Shown piece by piece: positions 1 through 6,523 of a stretch of 17,585 nt of DNA; positions within the stretch are counted from its first letter, which is position 1, and each line of letters opens with the position of its first letter. A program made the translations under genes and the position numbers. The stretch covers positions 1 to 17,585 of the forward strand of contig JAITEA010000068.1 in the NCBI GenBank assembly GCA_031282285.1. Reading direction: 5' to 3'. Source of the DNA: Helicobacteraceae bacterium (lineage in GTDB: Bacteria > Campylobacterota > Campylobacteria > Campylobacterales > SZUA-545). The notes beneath the pieces are model-generated. The model was not told the origin of the DNA, searched no databases, and saw only the letters and a list, made by a program, of their open reading frames with translations.

Positions 1-7
1 AGCCGCG

Positions 8-170
8 CTAGATTGCCGCCCAATAGCGCTTTTGCGGATTACGATCGTCATTGCGCGCTCATTTCGTTTTCGTTTGGATCAAGGCAGATCCGCATAAACT
101 CCTCTTGATCGCTTGCGAAAGATAGTTGAACGAAAGCAATAAGAACGATAGACGACAAGCGTTTGATCAT
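8..170 (-). pseudogene. Small secreted-protein ORF, possibly frameshifted (product unknown)
   Basis: An ATG at 170 opens a 40-codon minus-strand frame ending in TGA at 48-50. It begins MIKRLSSIVLIAFVQLSFAS, which looks like a classical signal peptide: positive N-terminus, hydrophobic core about residues 7-18, small residues before a likely cleavage near 19-20. The mature part holds FMRICLDPNENEMSAQ. An AAGGA element lies 10 nt upstream of the ATG, with a TATGAT -10-like hexamer before it (192-197). Just before the stop, the +1 frame reads RNDDRNPQKRYWAAI and stops at 8-10, so one base change could make a protein of about 55 residues. A second reading frame opens with an ATG at 51 that overlaps the TGA and runs off the window. 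I do not recognise the family. It could be an intact micropeptide, a decayed gene or a sequencing error. Confidence 0.35.
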
Positions 171-275
171 ATCGCGGTTATCCTTGACTTTATCATATTT
201 GGCGTTTGTCATTCTAACGAGAAAATTATGAAGCGGGGTTAGTCGGCGCGTTCGGGATCGTCGGCGGCGCTTCTT

Positions 276-302
276 CTCCCATTATCGGGAGGCGAAGCGA
301 TG
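276..302. repeat. C/G hairpin repeat copy 1, with GCGAAGCG tail
   Basis: CTCCC (276-280) and GGGAG (287-291) form a short inverted repeat around the loop ATTATC. The copy is followed by GCGAAGCGATG at 292-302. Loop and tail match the better-preserved copies at 453-482 and 593-621, so this looks like a short, diverged member of the same family. Confidence 0.5.
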
Positions 303-324
303 CTCGCATAAGACGCGAGGGAAA

Positions 325-352
325 CCCCCCCCCCCTTGACAGGGGGGGGGGG
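325..352. repeat. Perfect C11-TTGACA-G11 inverted repeat
   Basis: Eleven C residues (325-335), the 6-nt spacer TTGACA (336-341) and eleven G residues (342-352) form a perfect 11-bp stem. It is preceded by GAGGGAAA, much like the GGGGGAAA before the C-run at 585, and followed by GGAAG-type purine sequence. Either strand could fold as a very stable hairpin, and the homopolymers would be prone to slippage. The TTGACA loop matches the -35 consensus, but no -10 follows at 17 nt, so I do not call a promoter. Confidence 0.8.
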
Positions 353-423
353 AAGAGTGGGAAGCGGCGCGGGGAGAGAATGCAATAAGTTAGTTTTCGT
401 GTTTCGTTGTGGTTTAGAGATGG

Positions 424-443
424 ATTCCCGCCTACGCGGGAAT
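424..443. repeat. 20-bp ATTCCCGC-N4-GCGGGAAT palindrome (dRS3-like)
   Basis: ATTCCCGC (424-431) and GCGGGAAT (436-443) flank the 4-nt loop CTAC. The layout ATTCCC-N8-GGGAAT is the one described for the neisserial dRS3 repeat, and similar hairpins occur widely in other bacterial genomes. It is embedded in ATGGATTCCC...GGGAATGACGGG and followed at once by the CCCT-TTGACAG-AGGG hairpin, forming the first of two composite units (about 420-482). Confidence 0.75.
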
Positions 444-452
444 GACGGGAAT

Positions 453-482
453 CCCTTTGACAGAGGGCGGGGCGGAGCGATG
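453..482. repeat. C/G hairpin repeat copy 3, with GCGGAGCGATG tail
   Basis: CCCT (453-456), the spacer TTGACAG and AGGG (464-467) form a short stem with the same TTGACA core as the C11/G11 element. The tail GCGGAGCGATG (472-482) resembles the GCGAAGCGATG that follows copy 1. Confidence 0.5.
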
Positions 483-517
483 ATCGTGGTATGGGGAGGG
501 GGGGGGGAAGAAGATGG

Positions 518-572
518 ATTCCCGCCTGCCTCCGCGCCTTGCGCTCCTGTGGAGCGGGCGCTGCGCGGGAAT
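518..572. repeat. Second dRS3-like palindrome with an expanded loop
   Basis: The arms ATTCCCGC (518-525) and GCGGGAAT (565-572) are identical to those at 424-443, but 39 nt rather than 4 nt separate them. The insert carries its own inverted repeat, GCTCC (543-547) TGT GGAGC (551-555), within wider GC-rich pairing. The flanks AGATGGATTCCC and GGGAATGACGGG are shared with the first unit. This looks like a repeat that gained a nested hairpin. Confidence 0.7.
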
Positions 573-592
573 GACGGGGGAAACCCCCCTTA

Positions 593-621
593 CCCCCCTT
601 ATCAGGGGGGAGGGCGAAGCG
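593..621. repeat. C6-TTATCA-G6 hairpin, copy 4, with GCGAAGCG tail
   Basis: CCCCCC (593-598), TTATCA (599-604) and GGGGGG (605-610) form a perfect 6-bp stem, followed by AGGGCGAAGCGG. A partial duplicate of the left arm (CCCCCCTTA) lies immediately before it at 584-592. Together with 518-572 it forms the second composite unit. Confidence 0.7.
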
Positions 622-723
622 GTATTCGTAATTTCCGCGCGAAGCGATAGCCGTAAAGCGGCATATATTGCGGAGGAAGGCGGGGATACATATTTAGAAC
701 AAAGCGGAATGCGATAAGCGATC

Positions 724-735
724 GGGGGGGGGGGG
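724..735 (+). repeat. G12 homopolymer tract
   Basis: Twelve consecutive G residues follow GCGATC and are followed by CGTTTTTTGCGCGC. No reading frame runs through it, so it is not coding-frame phase variation of the kind caused by poly-G tracts in Campylobacter. Its length is a likely site of replication slippage or of base-calling error. Confidence 0.75.
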
Positions 736-784
736 CGTTTTTTGCGCGCTTAAATCCGCACTTTTTAATTATCGCGAAGAGAGG

Positions 785-790
785 TATAAT
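785..790 (+). promoter_or_regulatory. Isolated TATAAT hexamer, possible rightward -10
   Basis: A perfect TATAAT lies on the plus strand between the repeat cluster and the 3' end of ybaB. At 17 nt upstream the sequence is TTTTTA, a poor -35. A transcript from here would run antisense into ybaB and panD. No coding sequence follows on the plus strand, so this may be chance in an AT-rich patch. Confidence 0.2.
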
Positions 791-860
791 CGTATCGAAT
801 AAACGCGATCGAAGGGATAAGCGTGGTATGCGCGTAAATGGCGATCCGAAAGCGCGGCGG

Positions 861-1175
861 CTACTTTTGCATGGAGGCGGCTATATTGCCCATCATCTGC
901 ATCGCCGCTTGCTGCCTGCCTTCGTTGATTTTGTCGGTTACTTCGTTAAACGCGGCGATCAGCAAGATGATCAGCGACTGCTTGTCGGTTAAAAGCGAAT
1001 CGTCGATCTCCAGATCGACGATCTCGCCGTTGCCGTTGGCGACGATCTTAATAAGCCCGCCGCCGCTCTTTGCCGCGTAAGTAGCCGCCTCCGCGTCCTC
1101 TTGCATTTCGCGCGCCTGCTGCTGCGCCTGCGCGATAAGCTCGCCAAGATTGCCAAGATTTAGATTTTCAAACAT
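861..1175 (-). CDS. ybaB: YbaB/EbfC-family nucleoid-associated protein
   Basis: This 104-residue protein matches the YbaB/EbfC family, small dimeric DNA-binding proteins associated with the nucleoid. It starts MFENLNLGNLGELIAQAQQQ, the glutamine-rich first helix. The central strand segment (about residues 40-58, IKIVANGNGEIVDLEIDDSL) is the best-conserved part of the family, and a C-terminal helix ends in MGNIAASMQK. Length is typical. It is the last gene of the run, 8 nt after panD; a panD-ybaB pair is, from memory, also seen in Helicobacter pylori. In many other bacteria ybaB sits beside dnaX and recR, which are absent here. The family assignment is secure; the DNA-binding role is inferred from homologues. 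Confidence 0.9.
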   Translation of the reverse strand: MFENLNLGNLGELIAQAQQQAREMQEDAEAATYAAKSGGGLIKIVANGNGEIVDLEIDDSLLTDKQSLIILLIAAFNEVTDKINEGRQQAAMQMMGNIAASMQK

Positions 1176-1183
1176 ATTCAGCC

Positions 1184-1549
1184 TTATATCTCGTGAAGTA
1201 CCTGCGTTAGCGTGTTGTTCTCGTCGACCATAACGATCGTCGGCTTGTATTCGAGCGCCTCGCGCGCGTCCAGCAGACAGTAACAGACGATAATTATCTT
1301 ATCGCCCGCGCAGACCTTGCGCGCCGCCGCGCCGTTTACGCAGATTCGCCCGCTATGCTTTTGCCCTTTGATCGCGTAGGTGCCGAAGCGTTCGCCGTTG
1401 TTCAGATTCAGCACCTCAACTTTCTGACCGACCAAAATCCCGCTGGCTTCGAGCAACGCCTCGTCGATCGTAATCGATCCCACATAGTTTAAGTTTGCGT
1501 CCGTAATCGTGGCGCGATGAATCTTCGCGCACATCATCTCCCGAATCAC
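1184..1549 (-). CDS. panD: Aspartate 1-decarboxylase, pyruvoyl-dependent
   Basis: PanD converts L-aspartate to beta-alanine, the precursor joined to pantoate to give pantothenate and then CoA. The proenzyme cleaves itself at Gly24-Ser25, seen here in [10 protein letters not shown], and Ser25 becomes the pyruvoyl group. Lys9 and His11 ([12 protein letters not shown]) and the [11 protein letters not shown] segment are the expected family residues. The start is GTG at 1549: it overlaps the murE stop as GTGA, has GGAGG 6 nt upstream, and gives the N-terminal length of the Helicobacter protein. ATG codons at 1537 and 1534 are less well spaced from that ribosome-binding site. Length (121 residues) is normal. 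Its link to murE and ybaB is genomic rather than metabolic. Confidence 0.95.
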   Translation of the reverse strand: MIREMMCAKIHRATITDANLNYVGSITIDEALLEASGILVGQKVEVLNLNNGERFGTYAIKGQKHSGRICVNGAAARKVCAGDKIIIVCYCLLDAREALEYKPTIVMVDENNTLTQVLHEI

Positions 1550-2838
1550 GCCGCGCCTCCTTTTAATAGTTCTAAGACGACTTCGCGATCGCTAAAAGGC
1601 AGAATCTTATCGCCGATTGTCTGCGTCGTTTCATCGCCTTTGCCTAGTATAACCAAAATCTCGTCGGCGGCAAGCTCTTGGAGCGCTTTGGCGATCGCCT
1701 CTTTGCGATCGGCGATACGCGCGACATACGGGTGCGATCCGCAACCGCGCCCGATCTCCTCTATGATCGCCAGCGGCTCTTCGCTTCGCGGATTGTCGCT
1801 GGTTACGTAAATCTTGCGGCTGTGTTTTGCCGCCGCCGCGCCCATCGGCGCGCGTTTGCTCTTGTCGCGATCGCCGCCCGCGCCGAGAACCGAGACGATC
1901 TTGGCGGGAAAAAGCGCCTCGAGCGCCTTGTCTATGCCGTCTGGCGTATGGGCAAAATCGACGATCACGAGCGGATCGCGGCTTACGATCTCCATACGCC
2001 CCGCGACGCCGCCAAAGTTTTCGACCTGATCGCAGATATGCTGAAGCGGCTTATCGGTCAGCAGTTTGACCGCGCCGATCGCGGCGAGAATGTTGTACAG
2101 ATTAAACCGCCCGATTAGATCGCAACTAAAGCTAGCCCGTTCGCCGCCGTAAACGATCGCGCCGCTCAAGCCGTTTTTGGGCGAGTAGGCTTCGAGCTTG
2201 AAGGTAGCCGCCGACTCGATCGCGTAGCTGCGGGCGTTGGCGGCGTTGAACGCTACTAGCGGATCGTCGCGGTTAATCAGCTTCAAGCTATCGTCGGCGA
2301 AAAAGCTATTTTTCACGCGCCGGTACGCCTCGAAATTTTCGTGAAAATCCAGATGATCGCCCGTGATATTTGTGTGGATTTTCAGCGCGAACTTCAGCCC
2401 TTCCATACGCCCCTGCGCTATGGCGTGGCTGCTGACTTCGGTAACGAAAAAATCGCAACCTTTGGCGCGATCGAGCCTTGCGTAGTTGTCGAGCAAAACG
2501 GGGGTGGTAAGCGTTTTTGAGGCGATCTTTTCGCCGTTGATAAAAAATCCGCGCGTGCCTTGCATAGCGACCTTGTAGCCTAGATCGAGCAAGATCGAGT
2601 AGATCAGCGCGGCGGTCGTGGTTTTGCCGTTGGTGCCGGTAACGCCGACGATCGGTAGGTTGGTATCAAAATACGCGCTCAGATCGCCCGCGCTCAGGAT
2701 CGCCGCCGCGCCGTTTTTCAGCGCGTCGGCTTCGTATTTGCGCGAATACCAGTCGAGTACGAACGCCGTGTCTGGATCGCACTCGCGCGAATCGGCGGAG
2801 ACGAAGGCGAAGCGATCGGAATTAACCGCGTATTTCAT
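1546..2838 (-). CDS. murE: UDP-MurNAc-L-Ala-D-Glu:meso-DAP ligase
   Basis: MurE adds meso-diaminopimelate to UDP-MurNAc-L-Ala-D-Glu with ATP, in the cytoplasmic phase of peptidoglycan synthesis. The ATP loop is GTNGKTTT (residues 68-75), and the lysine usually carbamylated is probably Lys176 in [19 protein letters not shown] (348-355) is the meso-DAP specificity motif, and LGKGDE (398-403) is present near the C-terminus. At 430 residues it is shorter than the E. coli enzyme (495), chiefly through a reduced N-terminal UDP-binding domain, as in other Campylobacterota. It starts 1 nt after the upstream helical protein and overlaps panD by 4 nt. The substrate assignment is firm on the DNPR motif. 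Confidence 0.96.
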   Translation of the reverse strand: MKYAVNSDRFAFVSADSRECDPDTAFVLDWYSRKYEADALKNGAAAILSAGDLSAYFDTNLPIVGVTGTNGKTTTAALIYSILLDLGYKVAMQGTRGFFINGEKIASKTLTTPVLLDNYARLDRAKGCDFFVTEVSSHAIAQGRMEGLKFALKIHTNITGDHLDFHENFEAYRRVKNSFFADDSLKLINRDDPLVAFNAANARSYAIESAATFKLEAYSPKNGLSGAIVYGGERASFSCDLIGRFNLYNILAAIGAVKLLTDKPLQHICDQVENFGGVAGRMEIVSRDPLVIVDFAHTPDGIDKALEALFPAKIVSVLGAGGDRDKSKRAPMGAAAAKHSRKIYVTSDNPRSEEPLAIIEEIGRGCGSHPYVARIADRKEAIAKALQELAADEILVILGKGDETTQTIGDKILPFSDREVVLELLKGGAA

Positions 2839-2839
2839 A

Positions 2840-3445
2840 TTAGCCGCCTTTTTTGATTAGCGCTTCTTTTTCGCGCAGCTTGTTCAGCAGCGCTCTGGCG
2901 CGATCGTCCGCGCCGACGAACGGCGAGGCGTTTTCGATAAACCGGTAGGCGATCTCTATGTAGCCGTTTTCGATCAGCCTCTCCACAAAGTCAAACCAGT
3001 CGCTCTTGCGCGAGATAAAGACATTGGTGGAGCGCGTAATCTTTTCAAACAGATCGGCGAAGCTGGGCGAGTTGTCTAATAGCGTCAAAAACTCGTTGTA
3101 ATCCACGCCGTTTTGCGCGCTCAAAAACCGCTCGAACGCGGCGCTTTTCTCGCTCTCTTCGGCTTCGATCGTCTCGATCATCCCCAGCGCGAACCGTTTG
3201 GCTCTTTTGGGATCGAGCGCGCGCGCGGCGGCGTAAAGCTCCATAATCTGATCGGCAAACTCGCCGCGCTTTATGCAAAAATCCGCGATCAGCAACCCGC
3301 CGACCGCCGTCTGGCTGTCGCGCTTGAGGCTCAGCGCGCGGCGAAAAAAGATGTGCGCGGCGTTGAAATCGGCTTTTGACAGCGCGCGCTCGGCTCGCTC
3401 CAGCAAGGAGCGAAAAGAGGGGTTAGCCGTTTGCGTTTTTGGCAT
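2840..3445 (-). CDS. Helical-repeat (TPR-like) protein of unknown function
   Basis: A 201-residue, probably cytoplasmic protein without a signal peptide or membrane segment. It appears all-helical. Residues 13-50 (LLERAERALSKADFNAAHIF, then FFRRALSLKRDSQ) and 56-85 resemble tetratricopeptide helix pairs, with alanine and aromatic residues at TPR-like spacing; the rest is charged and helical. It sits between the NifU-domain gene and murE, a position that from memory also holds a hypothetical protein in Campylobacter. The ATG at 3445 lies inside the end of the upstream gene (23-nt overlap) and has no obvious Shine-Dalgarno, so it probably depends on translational coupling. No specific function can be assigned; a scaffold role is only a guess from the fold. 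Confidence 0.75.
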   Translation of the reverse strand: MPKTQTANPSFRSLLERAERALSKADFNAAHIFFRRALSLKRDSQTAVGGLLIADFCIKRGEFADQIMELYAAARALDPKRAKRFALGMIETIEAEESEKSAAFERFLSAQNGVDYNEFLTLLDNSPSFADLFEKITRSTNVFISRKSDWFDFVERLIENGYIEIAYRFIENASPFVGADDRARALLNKLREKEALIKKGG

Positions 3446-3698
3446 TGTCGTTGGTTTCGTCTATCACGATCATTTCTGGATGGATACGCGCCCTGATAGC
3501 CTGCTCGACGAACTTTTTGAGCGTGAGCGGGCTTGAAGCGCAACCGGCGCACGCGCCCTTCAGCCGCACGAAAACCTCTCTTTGCCTGACGCGCAGAAGC
3601 TCTATATCTCCGCCGTCTTTTTGCAACGAATGGCGAACGGTTCCCAGCACGCGCTCGACGGCGGGAAACAGCTCCTCGTCGGTAAAGGGAAAGCGCAT
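3423..3698 (-). CDS. NifU C-terminal-domain (Nfu-type) Fe-S protein
   Basis: This 91-residue protein is a stand-alone NifU C-terminal domain. It has the family pattern DGGDIELL (residues 28-35), a strand VFVRLKG, and the cluster-binding CAGC motif (Cys50 and Cys53) followed by ASS, then an IHPE segment (72-75). Members bind a 4Fe-4S cluster between two subunits and pass it to client proteins. It lacks the N-terminal scaffold and ferredoxin domains of full NifU, so it is a carrier rather than the main scaffold. It begins 7 nt after rplQ and overlaps the next gene by 23 nt, so it is probably co-expressed with the ribosomal genes. Family is certain; the client proteins are unknown. Confidence 0.9.
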   Translation of the reverse strand: MRFPFTDEELFPAVERVLGTVRHSLQKDGGDIELLRVRQREVFVRLKGACAGCASSPLTLKKFVEQAIRARIHPEMIVIDETNDNAKNANG

Positions 3699-3705
3699 CC
3701 GCGCC

Positions 3706-4056
3706 TTAGATCAGCGAAATGATCGCTAACGCCGCCGCGTCGCCAAGCCTGACGCCGCTTTTTTGGATCGAGGTATAACCGCCCTCGCGATCGACGTATT
3801 TCGGCGCGATCTCGACGACCAGTTTATGCGTAGTCTCTTTGTCCTGCAAGCGGCTGAAAACGGCGCGATGCGCGTTGGGATCGCCCTTGCGCGCTCTGGT
3901 TATCAGCTTTTCGACATAGCTTTTAAGCTCTTTGGCTTTCGGCTCCGTCGTCTCTATTTTGCCCGCTTTGATCAGCGCGATGGCGAGGTTTTTCAGCAAC
4001 GCTTTGCGGTGCGGCGTAGTGCGCCCAAGCTTGCGATGCGCTTTTAAGTGTCTCAT
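3706..4056 (-). CDS. rplQ: 50S ribosomal protein L17
   Basis: L17 is a 50S subunit protein near the tunnel exit. The sequence opens with the family signature [20 protein letters not shown] and continues with the conserved [18 protein letters not shown] segment (28-45), followed by the basic ITRARKGD stretch. At 116 residues it has the short bacterial length. It lies 3 nt after rpoA, the usual alpha-operon end. Here the run does not stop: the NifU-domain gene starts 7 nt later. Confidence 0.97.
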   Translation of the reverse strand: MRHLKAHRKLGRTTPHRKALLKNLAIALIKAGKIETTEPKAKELKSYVEKLITRARKGDPNAHRAVFSRLQDKETTHKLVVEIAPKYVDREGGYTSIQKSGVRLGDAAALAIISLI

Positions 4057-4059
4057 AGT

Positions 4060-5064
4060 TTAACCTTTTAATTCCGATATTCTGGCTCTAAGTCTCTCGG
4101 CGAGCTCATCCGGCAGGGACTCGTGAACCGGATAGCCAAGCTGCGCGAGCTTCTCTTTGATCTCGTCGAGCGACTTCTTGCCTAGATTTTTTACCCTGCT
4201 AAGCTCCGGCTCGTCCATCAAAACCACTTCGCCGAGATAGACGATATCGCTTCTGGTCAGACAGTTGTGGCTTCTAGCCGACAGCCCTAAATCCTCGATC
4301 TTAAGCAATAGCGTTTTGAGGCTTTCGTCGCGTTCGGCGTTATTGGCGCCAAGCGCGAGCGCGTTTTCTACGCCAAGCGCCGCGGAGAGTACCTGCGTCT
4401 GCCTGAAAAGCGCGCAAACGCCGCTTCTGAAAACCTCTTTGGGATCGATCTGCCCGTAGGTCGCGATCTCGAAAACGATCTTTTCAAAGTTTGGGTTATC
4501 CTCGACCAGCATCTTCTCGATCGAGTAGTTCGCCTTTTTGACGGGACCAAAAATGCCGTCCAGCGGCAGATAGCCCTCTGGAATCAGCTCTCTGATCTCC
4601 TCGCTGGGCACATAGCCCATACCCTTTTCCAAGATGATGGAGACTTTCAGCTCGCCGTCTTCGTTGATCGAGGCAAAATGCGCCTGAGGCGTTACCACCT
4701 CCACGCCCTGCGCGGCGAGATCGGCGCCTTTGACCTCTTTGGGACCCTTGAACGAGGCGACAAGCTCTACTCTATCCTCGCTTCCCGTAATCTTAAAGCG
4801 CACATTTTTAAGATTGACGATCAATCGCGCCGCGTCCTCGACCACGCCGCGAACGCTGTCAAACTCGTGCGCCGCGCCTTCGATCTTGACCGCGATCGGC
4901 GCGCTGCCGACTACGCTGGAGAGAATCAGCCGTTTGATCGGATGAGCCAGCGTAATGGCGTAACCCGGCTCGAACGGATAGATTTCGAACACGGCGCGAT
5001 CGTTTTCGCTTTTCGTTACGACAAACTCGGTAGGCGCGTGTGGCGCCGTTTTGATTTTTTTCAT
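4060..5064 (-). CDS. rpoA: DNA-directed RNA polymerase subunit alpha
   Basis: Alpha dimerises to start assembly of RNA polymerase and contacts promoters and activators. The N-terminal dimerisation domain covers about residues 20-235, with the diagnostic EPGYAITLAHPIKRLILSS segment (32-50). The C-terminal domain (about 250-312) has LSARSHNCL, whose Arg264 and Asn267 correspond to the UP-element-binding Arg265 and Asn268 of E. coli, and the helix-hairpin-helix part RVKNLGKKSLDEIKEKL. About 20 charged residues follow the domain. Length (334) is normal. It lies 25 nt after rpsD and 3 nt before rplQ. Confidence 0.98.
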   Translation of the reverse strand: MKKIKTAPHAPTEFVVTKSENDRAVFEIYPFEPGYAITLAHPIKRLILSSVVGSAPIAVKIEGAAHEFDSVRGVVEDAARLIVNLKNVRFKITGSEDRVELVASFKGPKEVKGADLAAQGVEVVTPQAHFASINEDGELKVSIILEKGMGYVPSEEIRELIPEGYLPLDGIFGPVKKANYSIEKMLVEDNPNFEKIVFEIATYGQIDPKEVFRSGVCALFRQTQVLSAALGVENALALGANNAERDESLKTLLLKIEDLGLSARSHNCLTRSDIVYLGEVVLMDEPELSRVKNLGKKSLDEIKEKLAQLGYPVHESLPDELAERLRARISELKG

Positions 5065-5089
5065 CTCTTCACCGCTTTGAGTTGGTTTA

Positions 5090-5716
5090 TTATTTAGAAT
5101 ACAGTTCGATAATCAGGCGCTCTTCGATCGGCAGGTTAAGCTCCGCTCGATCGGGAACGCGAGTGAAAATCCCCTCTAACTTTTCTTTATCCACATCAAC
5201 CCAAGGCGACAAGCCAGTCTGGTTGGTAAGCTCCAGCGCGCGCTGAATCTGCGGATTGTTTTTCATTTTCTCTTTCACAGCCACTTTGGAACCCGCTTTG
5301 AGCAGGATCGACGGGACATTCGCCGTTTTGCCGTCCAAGAGAATATGACCGTGCCCCACGATCTGCCGCGCAAGGCGGCGCGTAGTGGCAAAACCCATAC
5401 GATAAACCACATTATCGAGGCGGCTTTCAAGCAGCTTGATAAAGTTTTCGCCCGTGTTGCCGGCGCGGCGGCTCGCCTCTTTGTAGGCTCTGGCGCACTG
5501 CTTTTCGCTTACGCCGTACATATAGCGCGCCTTTTGCTTTTCGCGCAACTGCGTGCCGTATTCGCTGATTTTGCTTCGTCGCTGTCCGTGCTGACCGGGC
5601 GCGTACGGGCGCTTGTCGAGCGCGCTCTTGCCCGCCAGCCGCCGCTCGCCCTTAAGGTTGAGATTGACGCCAAGCCTTCTTTCGATCTTCTCTACGGGAC
5701 CTCTGTATCGTGCCAT
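5090..5716 (-). CDS. rpsD: 30S ribosomal protein S4
   Basis: S4 binds 16S rRNA early in 30S assembly and in E. coli represses the alpha operon. Residues 1-20 ([20 protein letters not shown]) and [13 protein letters not shown] (35-47) are typical. The S4 RNA-binding domain spans about 96-157 ([20 protein letters not shown], then [11 protein letters not shown]). No cysteine cluster is present in the N-terminal part, so this is the zinc-free form. Length 208 is standard. It starts 9 nt after rpsK. Whether S4 regulates this operon cannot be read from the sequence. Confidence 0.98.
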   Translation of the reverse strand: MARYRGPVEKIERRLGVNLNLKGERRLAGKSALDKRPYAPGQHGQRRSKISEYGTQLREKQKARYMYGVSEKQCARAYKEASRRAGNTGENFIKLLESRLDNVVYRMGFATTRRLARQIVGHGHILLDGKTANVPSILLKAGSKVAVKEKMKNNPQIQRALELTNQTGLSPWVDVDKEKLEGIFTRVPDRAELNLPIEERLIIELYSK

Positions 5717-5725
5717 CGTTAATCC

Positions 5726-6136
5726 TTACACTCTTCTTCGTTTGGGCGGTCTGCATCCGTTGTGAGGCAACGGCGTTACATCCTTGAGACTGGTTACTTT
5801 GATCCCCTCGAACGCGCCGACGCTTTTGATCGCCGTTTCGCGCCCGCCGCCCGGACCCTGAACGCGGATTGCCACCTCTTTTAATCCCGCCTCTTTAGCT
5901 TTCGCGAGGGCGTTTTCCACCGCCTGCTGAGCGGCGTAGGGCGTGGATTTCTTGCTGCCTTTGAAGCCCAAGCTGCCCGCCGTAGTCCAGCAGATCACAT
6001 TGCCCGCTTCGTCGGTTACGGTGATATTGGTGTTGTTAAAGGTCGCGGCGATATGCACCACCCCTTTGCCTATGGTTTTTTTGATCCGTTTTCGCGTAGT
6101 TCTTTGCTGTTTGGACGCGGTTGTAGCGGTAGCCAT
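5726..6136 (-). CDS. rpsK: 30S ribosomal protein S11
   Basis: S11 lies in the 30S platform near the 3' end of 16S rRNA. The basic N-terminus ([20 protein letters not shown]) leads into the conserved [13 protein letters not shown] block, the [13 protein letters not shown] segment, and a C-terminus [12 protein letters not shown]. The Asn-Gly pair there corresponds to the site known to form isoaspartate in E. coli S11. The N-terminus is a few residues longer than in E. coli (136 against 129). It follows rpsM by 11 nt. Confidence 0.97.
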   Translation of the reverse strand: MATATTASKQQRTTRKRIKKTIGKGVVHIAATFNNTNITVTDEAGNVICWTTAGSLGFKGSKKSTPYAAQQAVENALAKAKEAGLKEVAIRVQGPGGGRETAIKSVGAFEGIKVTSLKDVTPLPHNGCRPPKRRRV

Positions 6137-6147
6137 TTGCTATTTCC

Positions 6148-6519
6148 TTATGCTTCTTTTGGCTTGGAGCCGACGGTTTTGCGCTTGCCCTTGCGGGTGC
6201 GAGCGTTGGTCTTGGTGCGCTGACCGCGAACGGGCAGCCCCTTGCGATGGCGGATACCGCGCAGCGTCTTGATGTCGATAAGGTTTTTAACGTCCATAGC
6301 GACCCGCTTTCTCAGATCGCCCTCGATCGTGTAGCGGCGAAGCTCTCTAGTCAGAACCGCCGCGTCGTCCTCGCTCAGATCGTACACGCGCTTATCGGCG
6401 GATATGCCCGCGGAGGCGAGCGCCTTCAAAGCGGTGGTATGCCCCACGCCGTATATGTAGGTGAGGGCGAACTCGATTCGTTTCTTTTTGGGCAGATCCA
6501 CGCCCGCAATTCTCGCCAT
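6148..6519 (-). CDS. rpsM: 30S ribosomal protein S13
   Basis: S13 sits in the 30S head and makes intersubunit bridges and P-site tRNA contacts. The start at 6519 gives [20 protein letters not shown], the conserved family N-terminus; an upstream in-frame start at 6573 would fall inside rpmJ and add 18 unconserved residues. The helix-turn region [12 protein letters not shown] and the tail [20 protein letters not shown] are typical. The protein has 123 residues. It starts 4 nt after the rpmJ stop and has an AAGGA-type ribosome-binding site that overlaps the rpmJ stop region. Confidence 0.97.
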   Translation of the reverse strand: MARIAGVDLPKKKRIEFALTYIYGVGHTTALKALASAGISADKRVYDLSEDDAAVLTRELRRYTIEGDLRKRVAMDVKNLIDIKTLRGIRHRKGLPVRGQRTKTNARTRKGKRKTVGSKPKEA

Positions 6520-6523
6520 GCTC

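Larger units (their letters stand above)
171..860. other. Non-coding intergenic region rich in G/C-hairpin repeats
   Basis: About 690 bases separate ybaB from the small leftward ORF. No believable gene is present: the open frames across 336-717 translate repeat units (the DSRLRGND-type peptide is a typical false ORF produced by such hairpins). The segment holds four C-run/G-run hairpins with a shared loop and a GCGAAGCG-like tail, two ATTCCC...GGGAAT inverted repeats, and long G tracts at 342-352, 498-507 and 724-735. Positions 623-723 and 736-860 show nothing I can name apart from a TATAAT hexamer at 785-790. No T-rich terminator follows the ybaB stop on the minus strand. Confidence 0.8.

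Noticed and set aside
336..341. TTGACA as a -35 promoter element
   Set aside because: It is the loop of the C11/G11 hairpin, and no -10-like hexamer follows at a suitable distance.
593..610. Rho-independent terminator for the leftward run
   Set aside because: The stem is stable, but no T-run follows on the minus strand and it is 250 nt past the ybaB stop.
270..622. CRISPR array
   Set aside because: Repeats differ in length and spacing, spacers are not uniform, and no cas genes are present.
336..717. Two overlapping rightward open frames of 104 and 67 codons
   Set aside because: They translate the hairpin repeats and G tracts (a DSRLRGND-type peptide is a typical repeat artefact), with no ribosome-binding site or family resemblance.
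171..860. tRNA or other structured RNA gene
   Set aside because: No cloverleaf, CCA end or conserved T-loop sequence could be found by eye on either strand.
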